The notes: generated by a model from the letters alone, not told the origin. Shown: positions 37,402 through 45,873, counted from the first letter of the stretch. The stretch: 64,000 nucleotides of DNA from Antrihabitans cavernicola (GCF_008297975.1 NZ_VLNY01000001.1:434001-498000); one strand, 5' to 3'. Made by a program: numbers and translations.

Positions 37402-37913
37402 TTCGCCGGCTGCTGGTCGCCTCGATTGCGGTGCTGGTCGCCGCGCTGTTCGGGGTGGGTACCGCGAGTGCGCATTCGATTCCGGTATCGAGCTCGCCCG
37501 CGGACGGCTCGCAGATCGACGCGGGTCCGCCGAAGGCAAGCATCACGTTCAACGAGGCATTGCAGACCAGCTTCGCGTCATTGACCGTCGTCGGCCCGGA
37601 CGGCAACCTCTGGTCGAAGGAATCGAAGCCGGTGGTCGACGGTCCGACCGTCAGTGTGGACGTGGGCGAGCTTGGTCCGGTCGGTAAGTACACGATCGCG
37701 TATCGCGTCACCTCTGCCGACGGACACCCGGTGAGTGGAACGCGAACCTTCACCCTCACCAAGGCGGGTACGGGCACGCCGGGCGCCAAGGCCGATGCCG
37801 ATGCGTCGGGCGGTGACAGCGGTATTCCGTTGTGGCCGTTCATCGTTGCGGCGATCGTGCTGTTCGGCGGCGGCTTGGCGTTCGCGCTGCGGACTCCACG
37901 CAAGCGGGGTTGA
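37398..37913 (+). CDS. copC: CopC-domain copper resistance/import protein
   Basis: A 171-aa protein with a signal peptide ending TASA and mature start HSIPVSSSPADGSQ, the N-terminal His of CopC copper sites. ADGHPVSGTRTFTLT carries the second conserved Asp-Gly-His. A C-terminal TM (PLWPFIVAAIVLFGGGLAFAL) anchors it. ATGA overlap with ycnI and a 4-nt gap to copD show one operon. CopC passes copper to CopD. Confidence 0.9.
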   Translation: MIRRLLVASIAVLVAALFGVGTASAHSIPVSSSPADGSQIDAGPPKASITFNEALQTSFASLTVVGPDGNLWSKESKPVVDGPTVSVDVGELGPVGKYTIAYRVTSADGHPVSGTRTFTLTKAGTGTPGAKADADASGGDSGIPLWPFIVAAIVLFGGGLAFALRTPRKRG

Positions 37914-37917
37914 TCGA

Positions 37918-38871
37918 ATGAACACGGCTGGGCAGGGGATCACCGTCAGTAGATGGTCTCTCCTGCTCGCCGTGTTCACCTTGATCCTGGGCGTGGGAAC
38001 GGCGTGGCAGTTGGCACTTCCCGATTCGCCGGATCCGTCCAATCTGCTTCGCGCAACGGCGGATTGCGTCGGCGCGGTGGTGCTCGGCTTGGCCGCGGTC
38101 GATCGGCTGCATGGGTCGAGCAAGGCTCGCGTCGATCGCGCCGAGCTCTGGCGAGCGATCGCCGCACTCGGCGGCGTGTGGGCGCTGAGCGAGTTGGCGC
38201 TGCTGGTCTACTCGGCGGCAGCGGCCGGCGGCTACGGCGTCGGGCAACTCCACGCGGACGAGTTCGCGGAGTTCGTCTCGCACATCAGCACCGGCCAGGT
38301 GGGTATCGCAACAGTGTTGTGTGCCAGCGGGATTGCGCTGGCGGGCATTGTGGCATTTCGACGTCGAGCAGAGTGGTCCACCGATCCGCTGCTGGCCGTC
38401 GCCGGCTTGACCCTGGTGCTGCGGCAGATCACCGGCCACATGTCGCAGCAAACCTTCGGATCCGTGCTGGCAGCAGTGCATGTGCTGGCGGCGGCCCTGT
38501 GGTTCGGTTTGCTCGCGGCGCTGGCGATCATGCTGCGCAGTCGTAGCGACTGGGCAGCGGCCCTTCCGCGCTATTCGACCTGGGCGTTGCGGAGCGTCGT
38601 CGTACTGACCGTCACCGGCGTGATCAATGCCGCTGTGCGACTGAAGGGCTTTGCGCCACTGCTGGATTCCGGCTACGGGCGGATCGTGCTTGCGAAGGCG
38701 ATCGTGCTGCTCCTGATCTTGATCCTGGCGTGGTGGTGGCGTCGAACCTGGGTCGATCAGGTTGCCGGACATCGCATGAACGCCGACGACTCGCTACGGC
38801 GCGCTGTCGTCGAAGTTGTCGCTATCACCGTCGCATTCGGGCTTGCTGCGGCGTTGGCGACTACGGCCTAG
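37918..38871 (+). CDS. copD: CopD-family copper transport membrane protein
   Basis: A 317-aa protein with eight TM segments and a CopD domain (about residues 175-310). Potential metal ligands are His in GQLHADEFAEFVSH, ITGHMSQQ and AAVHVLAAALWFG. The start, MNTAGQGITVSRW, follows copC by 4 nt. Proposed to move copper across the membrane with CopC. There is no copper-responsive regulator next to the operon, and no promoter motif was identified. Confidence 0.85.
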   Translation: MNTAGQGITVSRWSLLLAVFTLILGVGTAWQLALPDSPDPSNLLRATADCVGAVVLGLAAVDRLHGSSKARVDRAELWRAIAALGGVWALSELALLVYSAAAAGGYGVGQLHADEFAEFVSHISTGQVGIATVLCASGIALAGIVAFRRRAEWSTDPLLAVAGLTLVLRQITGHMSQQTFGSVLAAVHVLAAALWFGLLAALAIMLRSRSDWAAALPRYSTWALRSVVVLTVTGVINAAVRLKGFAPLLDSGYGRIVLAKAIVLLLILILAWWWRRTWVDQVAGHRMNADDSLRRAVVEVVAITVAFGLAAALATTA

Positions 38872-38881
38872 TTCCAATCGC

Positions 38882-39337
38882 CTATCCCAAAATGATGCAC
38901 GTGGTGCTACCGTGCGCGATCAACCGTCCAGCGCTGTCCACAACCTTGCCTTCGGCAGTGGCCGTCGTCCGACCACGATGTATCACCGTGCCGATTGCGA
39001 CCAGCTCGCCTGCGTCAATCGGAACGCTTCGGATGTAGTTGACCTTGATTTCGAGGGTGCTGTAACCGACTCCTGCCGGCAGCGTTGTGTGGACAGCACA
39101 GCCCATCGCGGAATCAAGGAGCGTCGCGCAGATCCCGCCGTGTACCGAACCGAGCGGGTTCGCGAAGTCCGGACTGGTCGTCACCGCGAAGCTGACCGTC
39201 CCCTCGTCGACGGCGCGTACCGCCATGCCGAGAAGCTTGCCGATACCCGATGGCGGACCGGCATTGTCGAACGCCGTCCGCAGCAATTCGAGACCGCTCA
39301 TAGTCGTCGGATCGAGTCCGGTCATGGGTGCATTCAC
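38882..39337 (-). CDS. PaaI-type thioesterase (hotdog fold)
   Basis: A 151-aa single-domain hotdog thioesterase. NPLGSVHGGICATLLDSAMG is the PaaI signature, with the His-Gly-Gly turn and the acidic residue on the long helix; TLEIKVNYIRSVP follows. Such enzymes hydrolyse acyl- or phenylacetyl-CoA esters; the substrate here is unknown. It overlaps the upstream oxidoreductase gene by 4 nt (39334-39337). Confidence 0.85.
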   Translation of the reverse strand: MNAPMTGLDPTTMSGLELLRTAFDNAGPPSGIGKLLGMAVRAVDEGTVSFAVTTSPDFANPLGSVHGGICATLLDSAMGCAVHTTLPAGVGYSTLEIKVNYIRSVPIDAGELVAIGTVIHRGRTTATAEGKVVDSAGRLIAHGSTTCIILG

Positions 39338-39801
39338 GTCCTTCGTTCGTCGGAGTCGTTGTGGGTGAACGTGATTCGGACAGAGATCGGATCGCTCTGC
39401 AGGGCGCGAAACGTGGCTACGGTCAGCCCGGCGAACGCTGGATGCGACGCGAAGGTTCTAGCCCGCGCGACCACATCGTCGCCGGGCATCAACCGTGCCG
39501 TCCCGGTGCGCCAGTGTCCGCCCTGTCGTATTCGGACCTGCGGGTCGGCGGTGATGTTTGCTGCCCAGCCCGATCGCGTGCCATGCTGCGAGATCAGCCA
39601 GGCGCCGTTCTCGTCGAAGGTGGCCGACACAGGCACCCGGCGAATGGTGCCGGTCTTGCGGCCGAGCGTCTCCAGATCGGTGGCGAAGGTTGTGCGTATT
39701 CCAATCCGACCGAGACCGCGCACGATCGGGTTGGCGAAATAGCGTCCCACAGCGCGCTCCACACGGAACTTCGAGCGCGCTCGCGTTGCCTCGATAGTCA
39801 T
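39334..39801 (-). CDS. deazaflavin (F420)-dependent nitroreductase-family protein
   Basis: A 155-aa split-barrel protein of the DUF385/Ddn family. LETLGRKTGTIRRVPVSATF, SGWAANITADPQVRIRQGG and the C-terminal ITFTHND agree with F420-binding members. Actinobacterial homologues reduce diverse substrates or bind lipids. It lies between the FAD oxidoreductase and the thioesterase on the minus strand, probably in one transcript controlled by the TetR gene. Confidence 0.8.
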   Translation of the reverse strand: MTIEATRARSKFRVERAVGRYFANPIVRGLGRIGIRTTFATDLETLGRKTGTIRRVPVSATFDENGAWLISQHGTRSGWAANITADPQVRIRQGGHWRTGTARLMPGDDVVARARTFASHPAFAGLTVATFRALQSDPISVRITFTHNDSDERRT

Positions 39802-39831
39802 CGGTTTCCTCTCGTTCGTCTTTCGGTTTCG

Positions 39832-41550
39832 TCAGCGGCGGACGCCGGCGCGGGCCTTCTGGCCGCGTGGGGTGGCGTCGGTTGCGATCGCAAGGGGATC
39901 CCAGTCGTCACCGCGTTCGGGCAGCTGGTCGGCGTTTCCGAAGACGGCGCCCTTGCGGATCTCACCGAAGAGGTCACGACCCAATACTGCGCCTGCCGCA
40001 CCGACGCCCGAGAGCATCACGCCTTCTACGCCCGGACCCCAACTCGTGCTTGCGCCTGCGAGGTACAGACCCCGGATGTCGGTTTTGGGTCCCGGTCGAA
40101 GCGGACCGACCTGGCGCACGTTCATCTCGATGCCGTAGGAGCCACCCGCAGTGGACCGGGTGTATCGCTCCTGTGTGATGGGCGTCGCGGCTTCCTGCCA
40201 CACGATGTGGTCGCGAACGTTCGGGATGACCTGATCGACGACGTCGATCAGCATCTCCGTGACTGCGTCCTTGACGGCCTGATAGTCAGGGTTGGTGCGG
40301 TAGCTCTCGCCGTGCACCGGCCCGCCCGCGCCGAGACCCCACAGATCGTGGTCCGGCGGCAGGTAGGTCATCGCCTCGACCACCGAGTGACCTGCGGGTG
40401 CCAACGCAGTCATCGTGTCCTTGTTGGTAGCGATATGGATCATCGCCGACGCATTCTCCCGCGATACGGCGAGCCAGCGGTCGAGGTTGCGACCGTTGGC
40501 TTTCCAATCGCCTGCCTTGCGCATCGGACCGAAGTCCGCGTCTGTGCCGAACTTCCAGATCTGGCTGCTGGTCATTGTTTCGGACAGGTCGATGTCGAGG
40601 CCGAGGTAGGTGTTGAACAGTGGCCACGCCATCGAATAGCTCGACACCAGCTTGCGTTTGATCGGCGAGACGACCGATGGATCGAGTAACTCCAGATATG
40701 TGCGTTTGAGGTCGGCATTCGATACCACCACCGGTGCCGTGATCACTTCACCGTCGGCGAGTTGGACCCCGCTCACCTTGCCGCTCTCGACGACTATCTT
40801 CGCGGCACGGGCGTTGAGTCGGAAGTCGCCGTTGTTGGCACGAACGACCTCGGCCAACGTGGCGGAGAGCACCTGGCCGCCACCGATCGGGAAGTAGGCC
40901 CCGCCGCCGACATAGTTCTCCAGGTAACCCGCTTGCACGATCGCCGGGGCGCGATCGGCGGGAGCTGCGTACGCCGGAGTCTGTCCACACAGGACCGGAC
41001 GCGGAGCGGGGCCCACGCCACAGATGTCGAGTAAGCGTGCCAGCGGCACCATTGCGAACGGCGCCGCCCAGCCGGCTCGCACGAGGAATGTCACCAGGCC
41101 GCGCGTGGAAGCGGGCGTGGTCGCGCGATCGACGGCGCCAGCGAGCTTGCGGATGATGCGCAGGTACCGACGCAGCGCAGCCTGATCGTCGGGGAAGGTC
41201 TCCAGCAGTCGGTTCTGGTAGTTGTCCCAGCCGCGCGGCACTTTGAAGGTGACCGATGGATAGGTCAGCACGTCGAATCCGTCCGGGTCGATCTCGGCGA
41301 ATTCGATGCGCTTGTCCACTCCGACGCCGCGCAGCATGGTCGGGATGTTGCCCTCCGGACGCCCACAATCACCGAGGTAATGCACACCCACCTCGAACTC
41401 GTAGCCCTTGCGGCGGAACACATGCGTGCAGCCACCGAGTACGTCGCCCTGCTCGAGAACGAGTGTGCGATGACCGTTAGCGGCCAAATATGCGGCGGCG
41501 GTCATACCGCCCATGCCGCTTCCGATCACGATCGCGTCCCAGTCCTGCAT
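39832..41550 (-). CDS. FAD-dependent oxidoreductase, phytoene desaturase/retinol saturase-like
   Basis: A 572-aa flavoprotein. The dinucleotide site VIGSGMGGMTAAAYLAANGH is at the N-terminus, followed by VLEQGDVLGGCTHVF, and the C-terminal FAD contact is LYLAGASTSWGPGVEG, typical of the carotenoid desaturase/retinol saturase group. The substrate is unknown; a lipid or isoprenoid is likely from the family. The ATG at 41550 has GGGAGC 7 nt upstream and is preferred to that at 41589. It is divergent from the TetR gene with two operator-like repeats between. Confidence 0.8.
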   Translation of the reverse strand: MQDWDAIVIGSGMGGMTAAAYLAANGHRTLVLEQGDVLGGCTHVFRRKGYEFEVGVHYLGDCGRPEGNIPTMLRGVGVDKRIEFAEIDPDGFDVLTYPSVTFKVPRGWDNYQNRLLETFPDDQAALRRYLRIIRKLAGAVDRATTPASTRGLVTFLVRAGWAAPFAMVPLARLLDICGVGPAPRPVLCGQTPAYAAPADRAPAIVQAGYLENYVGGGAYFPIGGGQVLSATLAEVVRANNGDFRLNARAAKIVVESGKVSGVQLADGEVITAPVVVSNADLKRTYLELLDPSVVSPIKRKLVSSYSMAWPLFNTYLGLDIDLSETMTSSQIWKFGTDADFGPMRKAGDWKANGRNLDRWLAVSRENASAMIHIATNKDTMTALAPAGHSVVEAMTYLPPDHDLWGLGAGGPVHGESYRTNPDYQAVKDAVTEMLIDVVDQVIPNVRDHIVWQEAATPITQERYTRSTAGGSYGIEMNVRQVGPLRPGPKTDIRGLYLAGASTSWGPGVEGVMLSGVGAAGAVLGRDLFGEIRKGAVFGNADQLPERGDDWDPLAIATDATPRGQKARAGVRR

Positions 41551-41572
41551 TCGCTGCTCCCAACCTCGCGGA

Positions 41573-41629
41573 TAGACCGATTGGTCCATGCGGGAACCGA
41601 GCGTACAACACGATGGACTGATCGGTCTA
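41573..41629. promoter_or_regulatory. paired TetR-type operators
   Basis: TAGACCGATTGGTCCA (41573-41588) and TGGACTGATCGGTCTA (41614-41629) are inverted copies matching at 14 of 16 positions, and each is itself nearly palindromic around its centre (GACC...GGTC). They lie between the FAD oxidoreductase and tetR starts, so the TetR protein probably represses both genes from here. Confidence 0.7.
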
Positions 41630-41654
41630 CGATGGGATTCGAGAGGGAGGCACA

Positions 41655-42239
41655 ATGCATTCGAACGGGCCACGGGAGCGACTCCTGCTCAGCGCCATCA
41701 CATTGATGTGCGAGCGCGGAGTCCATGCGACAGGAGTCGCCGACCTGCTCGCGCACAGCCATACTGCGCGCGGATCGATCTACCAGCACTTTTCCGGCGG
41801 AAAGTCCGAGCTCATGGAGCAAGCCACCTATTCCGCCGGGCGCTCGATCGACGCCGTACTCGACGAACTACTCGCCACACGCAATCCGACGTCAGCGGTC
41901 GACGGAATCATCGACTACTGGAAGCAAGTCCTCGTCGGCAGCAACTACACGATGGGGTGCCCGATCCTGGCCGCCGCGCAGGCGGGCCCGCAAGAACCTG
42001 CCGTGCAGGCCGCCTCCGCGACGGTGTTCGGCAGCTGGGTCGACAAGATCGCGGGCGCCATGGAGTCGGTCGGCGTCGACCCCGCAACTGCCAAACCCAT
42101 CGCGAGCATGGCCATCAGTGCGATCGAAGGCGCAATCGCCCAAAGTCGCAGTTCGTATTCGACCCAGCCACTCGACGATGTCCGCACGGGGCTGACACGG
42201 CTGATCGATTCAGCCGTATCCGCCACCGACAAACCCTGA
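41655..42239 (+). CDS. TetR/AcrR-family regulator
   Basis: A 194-aa regulator with the HTH in LLLSAITLMCERGVHATGVA and ARGSIYQHFSGGKSELM at residues 10-55, and a TetR_C-type ligand domain with GCPILAAAQAG. A GGGAGG site precedes the ATG. It is divergent from the FAD oxidoreductase, the Ddn-type protein and the thioesterase, its likely targets. The ligand is unknown; the group containing YQHFSGGKSEL often responds to electrophiles or quinones. Confidence 0.85.
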   Translation: MHSNGPRERLLLSAITLMCERGVHATGVADLLAHSHTARGSIYQHFSGGKSELMEQATYSAGRSIDAVLDELLATRNPTSAVDGIIDYWKQVLVGSNYTMGCPILAAAQAGPQEPAVQAASATVFGSWVDKIAGAMESVGVDPATAKPIASMAISAIEGAIAQSRSSYSTQPLDDVRTGLTRLIDSAVSATDKP

Positions 42240-42293
42240 CGGCCAACAGATTCCACCCTGTGCCGAATGCTCAGCCGCCGACGTAGCTGAAGG

Positions 42294-42368
42294 TCACGGC
42301 ACCAGGACGATCTTGCCCCTGCCGCCGCCTGCCGCACCCGACCGAGTGTCCAATACCGGCGCGTCGTA
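42294..42368 (-). pseudogene. possible 3' remnant of a zinc/NADP oxidoreductase gene
   Basis: Upstream of nothing coding, minus-strand codons read YDAPVL, then a Gly/Ala linker and GKIVLVP followed by TGA at 42294. GK(I/V)VL(V/T) at the very end is how quinone oxidoreductase/alcohol dehydrogenase proteins finish. No start or body is present; the fragment abuts the gabD2 stop. It could also be chance. Confidence 0.3.
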
Positions 42369-42371
42369 AAG

Positions 42372-43925
42372 CTAACGCTTCGGCAGTTTCTGGACCACAC
42401 CCATGAGCGGCGCCAGGGCCTGCTGCCACACCGTCGGCGAAACCCCCGGTGGTGTACCGAGATTCATCACGCGGGTGGTTGCCACGGTCTGCGACTCGCA
42501 GTACTTCAGCAGACCGTCGGGACCATGCCGACGACCGACACCGGAGGCCCCCATGCCACCCATCGGTGCGGCGGTGCTGCCGAATGCAGGCGCATAACCT
42601 TCGTCGACATTGACTGTGCCGCTGCGCAATCGGAGTGCAATCGCCTCGCCCTCGGCCGTACTGCCCGCCCAGACGCTGGCGTTGAGGCCGTACTCGGTGT
42701 CGTTGGCCTTCTCGATCGCCTCGTCCACATCGGCGACCGGATAGATCGACACCAGCGGCCCGAAGGTCTCGTTGCGCGCGCATTCCATCTCATCGGTGAC
42801 ACCGGTCAGAACTGTGGGCTCGTAGAACAACGGGCCGATGTCCGGACGCGCATTGCCACCGGCAACCACCTTGGCGCCCTTGACCCTTGCGTCGTCCACA
42901 TGCCCCGAGATGGTCTTGACCTGATCCTCGGAGATGAGGCTGCCCATGTCGGCGTCGAAATCGTAGCCGGCTGCCAGTTTCATCTTCCCGACCTGCTCGA
43001 CGAACTTGGTGGTGAACGCCTCCACGGCCGGTTGCTCGACATAGATTCGCTCGATCGAGATGCAGAGCTGACCGGCGTTGGAATAACACGCGCGAGTTGC
43101 GGCCTTGGCAACCGTGTCGAGGTTTGCGTCCTTGGTGACAATCATCGGATTCTTGCCACCGAGTTCCGCCGAGAACCCGATCAGACGGCGGCCGCATTGC
43201 TCGGCCAACGTCGAACCTGTTGCGGACGAACCGGTGAACATCAGGTAGTCGCACTTGTTCACAATCGCGGTACCGACCACGGAGCCCGGTCCGGTCACCA
43301 CGGCGAACAGTTCTTTCGGAAGGCCCGCCTGGTACAGCAGCTCGGCGTTGGCGAGCGTGCAGTACGGCGTCTGACTGTCCGGCTTGACCACCACCGCATT
43401 GCCCGCGATCAGCGCCGGAATCGCGTCGGAGATCGACAGCGTCATCGGGTAGTTCCACGGCGAGATCACCCCGACCACGCCCTTGGGCTGGTAGTTGATC
43501 ACCGTCTTCGTCAGGCCGGGGAGCAGGCCTTGCACGCGTTTCTGCTTGAGCAGTCCTTCGGAAACGCGCGCGTAGTAGCGCGCGTTCAGAGCCATGTCGA
43601 TGATCTCTTCCTGTGCCGCGGACCGAGCCTTACCGGTCTCGGCCTGGGCGACGTCCATCAGAAATTCTCGGTTGTCCATCAGGAGCCCACGGAACTTCTC
43701 GAAGATCGCTGCCCGCTCCTTGACCGGCCGTTCGACCCATTTCGCTTGAGCGGCGCGGGCTTTCACGAATGCGGCGTCGACGTCGTCTGCGGTGCCGATC
43801 GGCACGGTTGCCAGCTCCTTGCCCGTGAATATCTCCATGATCTGCCGCGGCTGACGCGCGTCCAGGTCGTCGATGGCGATCAACGCGCGCAGACGAGAGA
43901 ATGTGGCGGGGGACGGAGCAGGCAT
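42372..43925 (-). CDS. gabD2: succinate-semialdehyde dehydrogenase
   Basis: A 517-aa aldehyde dehydrogenase very similar in text to mycobacterial GabD2: GVVGVISPWNYPMTLS, FTGSSATGS, general base Glu254 in SAELGGKNP and catalytic Cys288 in SNAGQLCIS are all present. It oxidises succinic semialdehyde (or a related aldehyde) to succinate with NAD(P)+. Divergent from the MerR/TipA-type regulator at 44022, with an inverted repeat between them. The ATG at 43925 gives the MPAPSPATFSRLR start conserved in the family. Confidence 0.9.
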   Translation of the reverse strand: MPAPSPATFSRLRALIAIDDLDARQPRQIMEIFTGKELATVPIGTADDVDAAFVKARAAQAKWVERPVKERAAIFEKFRGLLMDNREFLMDVAQAETGKARSAAQEEIIDMALNARYYARVSEGLLKQKRVQGLLPGLTKTVINYQPKGVVGVISPWNYPMTLSISDAIPALIAGNAVVVKPDSQTPYCTLANAELLYQAGLPKELFAVVTGPGSVVGTAIVNKCDYLMFTGSSATGSTLAEQCGRRLIGFSAELGGKNPMIVTKDANLDTVAKAATRACYSNAGQLCISIERIYVEQPAVEAFTTKFVEQVGKMKLAAGYDFDADMGSLISEDQVKTISGHVDDARVKGAKVVAGGNARPDIGPLFYEPTVLTGVTDEMECARNETFGPLVSIYPVADVDEAIEKANDTEYGLNASVWAGSTAEGEAIALRLRSGTVNVDEGYAPAFGSTAAPMGGMGASGVGRRHGPDGLLKYCESQTVATTRVMNLGTPPGVSPTVWQQALAPLMGVVQKLPKR

Positions 43926-43942
43926 AGCGCACCTCTACTGAT

Positions 43943-43974
43943 GAGTAGTTCTTGCGGTTACACACAAACTACTC
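43943..43974. promoter_or_regulatory. inverted repeat between gabD2 and the MerR gene
   Basis: Perfect 8-bp arms GAGTAGTT (43943-43950) and AACTACTC (43967-43974) separated by 16 nt. This is close in spacing to sites bound by MerR-family dimers between long-spaced promoter elements. It probably controls one or both divergent genes. Confidence 0.5.
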
Positions 43975-44021
43975 GCTGCGACATCTTTCGTCTTGACCCT
44001 CACGTAACGAGAGGCGCCATC

Positions 44022-44798
44022 GTGGATCTGGTGAGCGAGAACGCGAAATTGACGGTCGGGGCCGTTGCCAAGCTTGTAGGCGTCAGTGTGCGAACACTGC
44101 ACCACTACGACGACATCGGCCTCGTGGTCCCGTCGGATCGCACGTCGGTCGGATACCGGACGTACTCGGCTGCCGACATCGAGCGCCTTCACCAGGTGCT
44201 GACGTATCGGGAGCTGGGGTTTTCGCTCGCGCAAGTGCAGGAGATCGTCGGCGCCGACTCGGTGGACGCGATGGCGCATCTGCGTCGTCAACGCGAGCTG
44301 CTCGACGAGCGAATCGATCGACTGCATCAGATGGCCGCGGCCGTGGAGAAGATGATGGAGGCGAAGAGCATGGGTGTGCAACTGACCCCGCAGGAACAAC
44401 GGGAGATTTTCGGCGACAAGTGGCTGGGCGACGACTACGCCGCCGACGCCGAGGAGCGCTGGGGCGAGAGCGAGCAGTGGAAGCAGTCGCAGCAGCGGAC
44501 AGCGCAGTTCAGCAAGGCCGACTGGCAGAAGATCAAGGACGATGGCGACGCGTTCACAGCGAAGTTGGCGCAGGCGATGGCGGACGGAGTCGAGCCGGGA
44601 TCGACCGAGGCCAACGCGCTTGCCGAGGAGCATCGGGCCGGCATCGCGGCGTTCTACGACTGCGATCACGCCATGCAGGTCAAGGTCGCCGAGACCTACC
44701 TGTCCGACGAGCGGATGCGGGGCTACTACGACGGCGTCGCACCCGGGCTTGCCCAATACGTTCGCGACATCGTGGTGGCGAACGCCGAGCAGGTCTAG
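44022..44798 (+). CDS. MerR-family regulator with TipAS effector domain
   Basis: A 258-aa protein. The N-terminal MerR HTH (LTVGAVAKLVGVSVRTLHHY, residues 10-29) is followed by a dimerisation coiled coil (MAHLRRQRELLDERIDRLHQ) and a C-terminal TipAS domain (about 140-258, ADAEERWGESEQWKQSQQRT ... AFYDCDHAMQVKVAETY) that binds drugs or small ligands. The GTG at 44022 has GAGAGG 7 nt upstream; a second GTG lies three codons on. Likely activator of gabD2 or of itself. Confidence 0.85.
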   Translation: MDLVSENAKLTVGAVAKLVGVSVRTLHHYDDIGLVVPSDRTSVGYRTYSAADIERLHQVLTYRELGFSLAQVQEIVGADSVDAMAHLRRQRELLDERIDRLHQMAAAVEKMMEAKSMGVQLTPQEQREIFGDKWLGDDYAADAEERWGESEQWKQSQQRTAQFSKADWQKIKDDGDAFTAKLAQAMADGVEPGSTEANALAEEHRAGIAAFYDCDHAMQVKVAETYLSDERMRGYYDGVAPGLAQYVRDIVVANAEQV

Positions 44799-44807
44799 TT
44801 TCTGCCG

Positions 44808-44865
44808 TGATCACGAGCAACGGGTGGCTGATTTCGCGAAATTTGCAGCCCGTTGCTCGTGATCA
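44808..44865. repeat. 58-bp palindromic dispersed repeat (intact copy)
   Basis: Perfect 17-bp arms TGATCACGAGCAACGGG (44808-44824) and CCCGTTGCTCGTGATCA (44849-44865) flank a loop that contains a further perfect palindrome, ATTTCGCGAAAT (44831-44842). It sits between the convergent MerR and TauD-type genes and supplies the TGA stop of the latter (44863-44865). A related copy, split by an IS30 element, occurs at 60931-62293. It may also act as a bidirectional terminator. Confidence 0.8.
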
Positions 44866-45747
44866 GCGGGGAGAGGGACCGACGGGGATATCGCCACGCA
44901 ACGTGATGCGATGCATGACGCGGTGCTCGGTGCCGTAGTCGCGATTGGCGTAGTGCAGCGTGCTCCGGTTGTCCCACAGCACCAGATCGCCGAGCCGCCA
45001 GCGGTGGCGAACCACGTGCTCCGGCTTGGTGATGTGTGCGTAGAGGAAGTCGAGGATACCGCGGCTCTCGGCCTCGGACACCCCGACGATGTGCGACGTG
45101 AATCCGGGGTTGACGAACAAACCCTTGCGTCCGCTCTCCGGGTGCACACGTACGACTGGATGCTCGACGGGAACCAGCGCGGTGACTTCCTTGCCATCCC
45201 ACAGGTTGCCCTTGCCGCCACGCTTCTGGGCCAGGTAGTAGCCGAATTCACGGTTGCCGTCGTGGACTGCGGTCAGCTGGTCGACGAGTTGGCGCACCGG
45301 CGCCGATAGCGATTCGTAGGCGAGCTGGCTGTCCGCCCAATTGGTATCGCCGCCGTGCAGCGGCAATACGACCGGACGCAGGATCGACCCGAGCGGTGGG
45401 CGCTCCATGAAGGTGACATCCGTGTGCCAGACGTCGGCGAAGCCGTTGTCTTGACTGTCCAGCGCGTAGACCTCGGCGGCCACGTTGCCGCTGTCGTGCA
45501 CCGGATGCCCGGCCGTCAGCTCGCCGAGGCGTCGACCGAACTCGATCTGGCCCGCGTCGTCGATCGATTGACTGCGCAGGACCAGAACCTTGTGCTGCAC
45601 CAAGGCATCTCGAATCTGAACGATGTGTTCGTCGGACGCGGATGCAACGTCGAGGCCGATCACCTCGCCGCCGAAATGCGGCCCGAATTTATCGATGACC
45701 AAGCTGTCTATTGCAGTGTCGTTGGTCAAAGCAGAGTCGACTGACAT
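44863..45747 (-). CDS. TauD/TfdA-family Fe(II)/2-oxoglutarate dioxygenase
   Basis: A 294-aa dioxygenase. The iron-binding HxD is His108/Asp110 in VWHTDVTF, the distal His is in TEHRVMHRITLRG and is followed by the 2-oxoglutarate Arg. Family members release sulphite from taurine or alkyl sulphates, or cleave aryloxyacetates. A Cys-rich leader ORF just upstream supports a sulphur-scavenging role (sulphonate or sulphate ester use when cysteine is scarce). The ATG at 45747 has AGGAG upstream. The stop codon lies inside a palindromic repeat. Confidence 0.85.
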   Translation of the reverse strand: MSVDSALTNDTAIDSLVIDKFGPHFGGEVIGLDVASASDEHIVQIRDALVQHKVLVLRSQSIDDAGQIEFGRRLGELTAGHPVHDSGNVAAEVYALDSQDNGFADVWHTDVTFMERPPLGSILRPVVLPLHGGDTNWADSQLAYESLSAPVRQLVDQLTAVHDGNREFGYYLAQKRGGKGNLWDGKEVTALVPVEHPVVRVHPESGRKGLFVNPGFTSHIVGVSEAESRGILDFLYAHITKPEHVVRHRWRLGDLVLWDNRSTLHYANRDYGTEHRVMHRITLRGDIPVGPSPR

Positions 45748-45792
45748 GGGTACTCCTGAGACGTGACGTGTGGGATGGAATCCGAGCGGGCG

Positions 45793-45867
45793 TCAGCGAC
45801 AGCAGGAAGAGGTGCACGTACGACACAGATCGACGGTGATCCGTCGGAAAAGTCGGGTGGTGTGCAC
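45793..45867 (-). CDS. 24-aa cysteine-rich leader peptide upstream of the TauD-type gene
   Basis: A GTG-initiated ORF of 24 codons ending VDLCRTCTSSCCR, with four Cys among the last ten residues, ending 45 nt before the dioxygenase start. Its N-terminus is basic and hydrophobic (MHTTRLFRRIT). This matches the small actinobacterial leader peptides with a VDLCR core found before cysteine and sulphur genes, known in mycobacteria to work as cysteine-responsive attenuators through ribosome stalling at Cys codons. A promoter at 45874-45902 fits a leaderless start on its GTG. The regulation here is inferred. Confidence 0.75.
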   Translation of the reverse strand: MHTTRLFRRITVDLCRTCTSSCCR

Positions 45868-45873
45868 ATGCCG

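Noticed and set aside
42525-44021. Long plus-strand extension upstream of the MerR gene (757-codon frame)
   Set aside because: It is the antisense of gabD2. The MerR HTH begins just after GTG 44022, which has a good SD.
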